Notes under the pieces: model-generated
Databases searched by the model: none
What the model saw: the letters and a program-made list of their open reading frames with translations, nothing else
Told to the model about the DNA's origin: nothing
Translations under genes and position numbers: made by a program
Origin: Candidatus Sulfotelmatobacter sp.
GTDB taxonomy: Bacteria; Acidobacteriota; Terriglobia; Terriglobales; Acidobacteriaceae
Assembly: GCA_025462865.1 (NCBI GenBank)
Contig: JAOAPI010000171.1
Coordinates: forward strand, 1-64,000
Length of the DNA: 64,000 bases
Reading direction: 5' to 3'
Shown here: one piece after another, positions 60,561-64,000 of the stretch
Numbering within the stretch: the first letter of the stretch is position 1
Layout of the letters: every line of letters starts with the position of its first letter

Positions 60561-61214
60561 ATGGCGCAGTGTGGAATGCTACGAGACTATCGTTTCACCA
60601 ATGCAGCAGAAGATATACGCGGCTCCAAGGTGTACGGATTGAACGACGAGAAACTGGGCAAGATCGACGACGTCATTTTCGACCACGCCAGCGGATCGAT
60701 CCGCTATGTGGTTGTCGATACCGGTGGCTGGCTGTCATCCAGGAAATTCATTGTTCCAGCCGAGCGCCTTCGCTGCTCTGCCGAGCACACAGACGATTTT
60801 TCCGTCGATCTTAACAAAGAACAAATTGAACGCCTGCCACCCTACAACGAAACAGATCTGGAATCCGATCAGCAGTGGTCTGATTATGAAGGCAAATACC
60901 GCTCTAAATGGGAAACTGGCCCAGTGATGCACCGTGCCGAGACCGACCGCAACATTACTCCGACCACGCAGCAGATGCAGGGAAATTCGTCTTCTGCTCG
61001 TGCTGCAGGTTCGACCGCCGGTAGCCAAGACACAGGAGCATTTACTCAGGGTGGATTTGCTGCCAGCACCGATTCGGTTGAAATCAGCCAGAGCGCAAAT
61101 GGAATCGGCCCACGTTGGGATACGTTCCAGAACCGCCTGCGCGAGCGCCGCAAAGAAGTCATCAACACCGGCTCGGCGCAATCAGGTGCTGACACGTACC
61201 GCAAAGCGGGGTAG
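60561..61214 (+). CDS. PRC-barrel domain protein
   Basis: 217 residues. The first 85 residues form a PRC barrel (GSKVYGLNDEKLGKIDDVIFDHASGSIRYVVVDTGGWL, then KFIVPAERL). The rest is hydrophilic and rich in Ser, Thr and Gln, probably disordered, with a short helical end (TFQNRLRERRKEVIN). No signal peptide or membrane segment. GGAGGATGA lies just before the ATG. PRC-barrel proteins of this kind are often stress-linked; a partner is not known here. Confidence 0.87.
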   Translation: MAQCGMLRDYRFTNAAEDIRGSKVYGLNDEKLGKIDDVIFDHASGSIRYVVVDTGGWLSSRKFIVPAERLRCSAEHTDDFSVDLNKEQIERLPPYNETDLESDQQWSDYEGKYRSKWETGPVMHRAETDRNITPTTQQMQGNSSSARAAGSTAGSQDTGAFTQGGFAASTDSVEISQSANGIGPRWDTFQNRLRERRKEVINTGSAQSGADTYRKAG

Positions 61215-61320
61215 AAGATTGGAGGCTGGCCCTGTAAGCGGTTTGGAAGGGTAATTCCGGCGCAACTCCGCCGAGGATTTTATCTGCGAAGCGGCGTCGG
61301 AAATGCAGGCCAAGCCTCGC

Positions 61321-61340
61321 CCTGAGCCTGTCGAAGGGGC
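61321..61340. repeat. TTCGACAGGCTCAGG-type element
   Basis: CCTGAGCCTGTCGAAGGGGC. On the minus strand it begins CCCCTTCGACAGGCTCAGG, a short oligomer that I recall as highly repeated in many unrelated bacterial genomes. Only one copy was noticed in this window. Confidence 0.65.
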
Positions 61341-61416
61341 GCAAGCCGTGGGATAGAGAGTGGGGCCGCGGCAGCCCCGGTGGGCGAAAGAGTTCTTCTC
61401 GCAACTTGGTTATGTC

Positions 61417-61448
61417 TCGCAAAGCCACGGCTTCAGCCGTGGCTTTTT
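61417..61448 (+). terminator. TTCA-loop hairpin repeat, copy C, terminator-like
   Basis: AAGCCACGGC-TTCA-GCCGTGGCTT is a perfect 10-bp hairpin followed by TTTT. It belongs to the same family as copies A, B and D, but its U-tract means it could also terminate the PRC-barrel transcript. Confidence 0.75.
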
Positions 61449-61553
61449 TCCCACGCGACATAGAAAACCACTCTGCAACGAAACAAATTGCGCCTCTCCC
61501 CTTTCATGCTATGCTGCGCAAAACCTCCAAACATCTCGTTCTTGGGACGGCCT

Positions 61554-63374
61554 GTGCTGGTTGAGCTGCGATTAGAAAATTACGCGGTGATCGATAACGC
61601 CGCGGTCGAGTTCGCCTCCGGGTTGAACCTTCTCACCGGTGAAACCGGCGCTGGAAAATCCATTCTCATCGACGCTCTGGCTCTGCTCCTGGGCGACAAA
61701 GCCTCGAGTGAAGTGATTCGCAACGGCGCAGACCGGGCCGTAGTGTCAGCTGTTTTCGAATGTGAGGGAGATGCCCAGGAGGCGATTGAGAAAGTACTCG
61801 AGAAAAACGGCCTCGACGAATCCGAAGACGGCTCTCTAATCGTCCGCCGCGAAATTGCGGCTGGAGGCAAGGGCCGCGCATTCGTAAACAACCAACCCGC
61901 GACCGTGGCGGTTCTTCGGCAACTCGCCCCGCACCTGGCGACGATCCACGCGCAAAATGAATCGATCTTATCTTTCGACGCCCCATCTCGCCTCGCGCTG
62001 CTCGACGGATTTGCCGAAAGCCAAATCGAGCCCGTCACCTCCGCCTACGAAACTTGGAAGGGAATCAGCACCCGCATTGAAGACCTGGAGCGGGGCGAGC
62101 AGGATCGTCTCCGCCTCGTCGATCTCTGGATGTTTCAGAGAAAAGAAATTGAAGATGCCAAAGTCCAGTCGGGCGAAGACGCGCAGTTAGAAACGGAAAA
62201 GCGAGTCCTCGCCAACGCCGAGAAAATTTACAACGCCGCCATGCACGCCTTCGATCTTCTCTACGAAGGCGATGCCTCCACCTCTTCATCGCTGCGCTCC
62301 GCGCAAAAACAAATCGAAGAACTGGCTCGCTACGAGCCGAAGTTTCAGGAGGCTCTCGCCGCCCTCGAAACGGCGCGCATCAGCGTGGAGGATGTAGGAG
62401 CCACCGTACGCGACTACGCCGGCGGCATTCATGCCTCTCCCGAACACCTGGCGGAAGTCGAAGACCGTCTTGCAGCGCTTGACCGCCTGAAGCGCAAGTA
62501 TGGTCCCACCCTCGAGGACGTGATCGCCTTCGGCGCAGACGTAGCCCTCAAGCTTTCCGAGATCGAAAACAAAGACGAAATCCTGCGCGCCCTCCGATCC
62601 GACTTGGCCAAAGCCTCTGAAGAATACTTGCGTGCATCTCGGTCGCTTTCAAAAAAGCGCCAGGACGCAGCCCGCAAGCTCGAAAAGTTAGTGGAATCGC
62701 AAATCAATGATCTCGCTATGAAGTCCACATTCCGCATCGAGATCACCACATCCGACGCGGAAGGGAACTGGTCGGCAACCGGAATCGATCAGGTGCTCTA
62801 CATGATTTCCACAAATCCCGGCGAGCCCATGCGCCAGCTCGAACACATCGCTTCCGGCGGCGAGTTATCTCGCGTAATGCTGGCCCTGAAAGTGAGCGTG
62901 GAAGCAGGAAGGCAGAGTATGACGAGCCAGAGTACTGGAAGGCAAAGTGCCGCAGGGCAAATCGCTGCAGGGCAAATCGCTGCAGCGGAACAACGTGGAA
63001 GAGCGGCCCTTCAGGGCCGCGTCAGCGGCTCAAACTCGTCCAGGGCTTTAGCCCCTGTGAAGCAGCGCACGATGGTCTTCGACGAAATCGACACCGGCAT
63101 CGGCGGCCGCGCCGCCGAATCCGTCGGCAAAAAGCTGAAGTCTCTCGCCCGATCCAACCAGGTCCTCTGCGTGACCCACCTCCCGCAAATCGCCACTTTT
63201 GCTGATCATCATTACGTGATCGAAAAAAAGGAGCGTAACGGACGCACCCGAACCGGCATTCGCCCCGTCGTCGCGGAAGAGCGCACTGAGGAAGTAGCCC
63301 GCATGCTTAGCGGCGCTAAACTGACGGATACCTCCCGCAAGCACGCCGAGCAAATGATCAAAGCAAACGCGTAA
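61554..63374 (+). CDS. recN: DNA repair ATPase RecN
   Basis: 606 residues from the GTG at 61554 (LVELRLENYAVID opening); the ATG at 61488 adds unrelated residues. The N-terminal head has Walker A GETGAGKS; a long coiled coil spans about 150-370. The C-terminal head has the signature HIASGGELSRVMLALK near 428 and Walker B MVFDEIDTGIGGRAAE at 507. About 50 extra residues lie between the signature helix and Walker B (about 453-505), where RecN normally has only a few; they are encoded by repeat DNA. The frame stays open, and both ATPase motifs are intact. RecN holds broken DNA ends together in double-strand-break repair. Confidence 0.95.
   Translation: MLVELRLENYAVIDNAAVEFASGLNLLTGETGAGKSILIDALALLLGDKASSEVIRNGADRAVVSAVFECEGDAQEAIEKVLEKNGLDESEDGSLIVRREIAAGGKGRAFVNNQPATVAVLRQLAPHLATIHAQNESILSFDAPSRLALLDGFAESQIEPVTSAYETWKGISTRIEDLERGEQDRLRLVDLWMFQRKEIEDAKVQSGEDAQLETEKRVLANAEKIYNAAMHAFDLLYEGDASTSSSLRSAQKQIEELARYEPKFQEALAALETARISVEDVGATVRDYAGGIHASPEHLAEVEDRLAALDRLKRKYGPTLEDVIAFGADVALKLSEIENKDEILRALRSDLAKASEEYLRASRSLSKKRQDAARKLEKLVESQINDLAMKSTFRIEITTSDAEGNWSATGIDQVLYMISTNPGEPMRQLEHIASGGELSRVMLALKVSVEAGRQSMTSQSTGRQSAAGQIAAGQIAAAEQRGRAALQGRVSGSNSSRALAPVKQRTMVFDEIDTGIGGRAAESVGKKLKSLARSNQVLCVTHLPQIATFADHHYVIEKKERNGRTRTGIRPVVAEERTEEVARMLSGAKLTDTSRKHAEQMIKANA
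62905..63062 (+). repeat. Repeat DNA inside recN: 15-bp tandem plus TTCA hairpin copy D
   Basis: GCAGGGCAAATCGCT occurs twice in tandem (62952-62966 and 62967-62981). Next, 62995-63022 repeats copy B (54717-54744) at 26 of 28 positions, including the GCGGCCC-TTCA-GGGCCGC hairpin. GGCTTTAGCCCCTG at 63044-63057 matches 51271-51284 exactly. All lie within the recN frame. Confidence 0.85.
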
Positions 63375-63488
63375 CGCATTGCCGTGCCGCGCCAACTTCC
63401 ATCCCGCCTCGCCTATTTTGCTCCCGGTCCAATCATCCCGCCAATTCTTCCAACTCCAAAAAATCAATTTAGCCGCTCGTACGCCGTC

Positions 63489-63531
63489 TTGACAACGCCG
63501 AGGTCGGTTAGCTAAGCTATCTTAGCTAACC
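63489..63531 (+). promoter_or_regulatory. Promoter and palindromic operator of the Phd/PIN pair
   Basis: A consensus -35 TTGACA (63489-63494) is followed by the perfect 11-bp inverted repeat GGTTAGCTAAG-CTAT-CTTAGCTAACC (63506-63531), which covers the -10 position. It ends 11 bases before the antitoxin start, as expected for an autorepressed toxin-antitoxin operon. Confidence 0.75.
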
Positions 63532-63542
63532 AGTGAAGCCAC

Positions 63543-63782
63543 GTGGAAACAATTACCATTCACAAAGCTAAGACCCAGCTCTCCCGGCTGATCGAAAAGG
63601 CCTGCCGGGGCGAGGAGATCATCATTGCCCGAGGAAAGCAGCCGGTAGTGAAGCTGGTAGCTCTGCCGCTAGCCCAAAAGAAGAAGCGGACGCCTGGAGC
63701 ATGGAAGGGAAAGATCTCGTATACTGCCGACGCTTTCGATCCCCTGACGGATCAAGAATTGAAAGACTTGGGTTTTGAATAA
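63543..63782 (+). CDS. Phd/YefM-type antitoxin
   Basis: 79 residues with a GTG start at 63543. The N-terminal DNA-binding fold is METITIHKAKTQLSRLIEKACRGEEIIIARGKQPVVKLVAL, the classic prevent-host-death pattern. The C-terminal tail (TADAFDPLTDQELKDLGFE) would wrap the toxin. It represses its own operon and neutralises the PIN toxin that follows. Confidence 0.9.
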   Translation: METITIHKAKTQLSRLIEKACRGEEIIIARGKQPVVKLVALPLAQKKKRTPGAWKGKISYTADAFDPLTDQELKDLGFE

Positions 63783-63834
63783 AGCTGCCCTGCTGCAAGC
63801 TCACGATTAACGGTTCCAAGCTGGTTCGAACTGC

Positions 63835-64000
63835 GTGCAGATTCTTCTCGACACACACGTTTTGGTTTGGTGGATGGAAGATGCGAGCCGACTATCGAGA
63901 CATGCGGTCGCTATCCTCGAGAATCCCGACAACGGCATTCTGGTCTCGGCTGTAGTGGGCTGGGAGATTTCAATAAAAGTCGGTATCGGCAAGATGAAGC
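63835..64000 (+). CDS. PIN-domain toxin (VapC type), partial
   Basis: The gene is cut by the window end after 55 residues. From the GTG at 63835 it reads ILLDTHVLVWWMED with the first catalytic Asp, then SRLSRHAVAILENPDNGILVSAVVGWEISIKVGIGK with the conserved Glu. This is a PIN ribonuclease of the Phd-coupled group. It starts 52 bases after the antitoxin stop. The remaining acidic residues lie outside the window. Confidence 0.88.
   Translation, partial: MQILLDTHVLVWWMEDASRLSRHAVAILENPDNGILVSAVVGWEISIKVGIGKMK

Larger units (their letters stand above)
61215..61553. other. Intergenic region with two repeat elements
   Basis: 339 bases between the PRC-barrel gene and recN. It holds no supported gene. 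It contains the CCTGAGCCTGTCGAAGGGGC element at 61321-61340 and a 10-bp TTCA hairpin at 61417-61448, both listed on their own. A leftward open frame here is only translated repeat DNA. Confidence 0.6.

Noticed and set aside
61162-61461. Leftward 99-residue frame before recN
   Set aside because: It consists of translated repeat DNA, including the FDRLRARL text given by the TTCGACAGGCTCAGG oligomer.

Overview
The window looks like a chromosomal segment of an Acidobacteriota bacterium, probably of the Terriglobia/Koribacter type. This is inferred from gene content, not from a marker phylogeny. Pointers are a FecR/DUF6600 protein with the GRW/PWGW repeats, a PEP-CTERM protein, an emfourin/protealysin pair, a YpdA-type reductase, small Cys-rich and STAS-like families I associate with this phylum, and moderately high G+C. 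It is mostly core and housekeeping DNA. There is no prophage, IS transposase or CRISPR array.

Layout. 0-14 kb is a stress block: an ethylene-receptor-like sensor kinase cut by the window edge, a Crp/Fnr regulator, HdeD-like protein, Hsp20, DnaK, a DUF4136 protein, an aldo/keto reductase, a FecR/DUF6600 protein, PPK2, YfdX, a coiled-coil exported protein and a triple-BON protein. 14-18 kb holds a sigma54 activator with GAF domain, flanked by two sigma54-type promoters that share a TGTCGA/TCGACA palindrome. One drives a STAS plus sigma-factor-like pair, the other a beta-barrel protein. 18-20.8 kb has tRNA-Leu(GAG), isocitrate lyase and a divergent IclR regulator with three phased copies of one palindrome. 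21-32 kb holds a glycine-zipper BON lipoprotein, a PilZ protein, a MobA-ABC ATPase fusion, ribD/ribE with ftsY, an HD-GYP protein and the thpR-plsY-gpsA phospholipid cluster. 32-39 kb has cinA, a TIG/NHL propeller, pgpA, yacG, emfourin, an M4 protease and rimO. 39-49 kb has a beta-barrel protein, a TgpA-like transglutaminase, the SRP RNA, a STAS protein, a MerB-like protein and partner, fabH, a DMT exporter, fumC, a HigBA-type toxin-antitoxin pair and ypdA. 49-64 kb has a PEP-CTERM protein, two MFS exporters, phhB, ssb, a ferredoxin, the complete tolQRA-tolB-pal-cpoB operon, a PRC-barrel protein, recN and a Phd/PIN toxin-antitoxin pair cut by the window end.

Points that go beyond routine annotation are: (1) the two sigma54 promoters with shared activator sites around their likely regulator; (2) the in-frame MobA-MlaF-type fusion; (3) a hairpin repeat family, one copy of which lies inside the recN reading frame just before Walker B; (4) a 130-nt nested hairpin plus a second hairpin between an M4 protease and its emfourin inhibitor; (5) the phased operator set between aceA and iclR; (6) -10 boxes placed exactly for leaderless mRNAs at two genes; and (7) a Cys-to-His change at a zinc ligand of RibD. 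All domain and function calls come from reading the sequence, with no database search.
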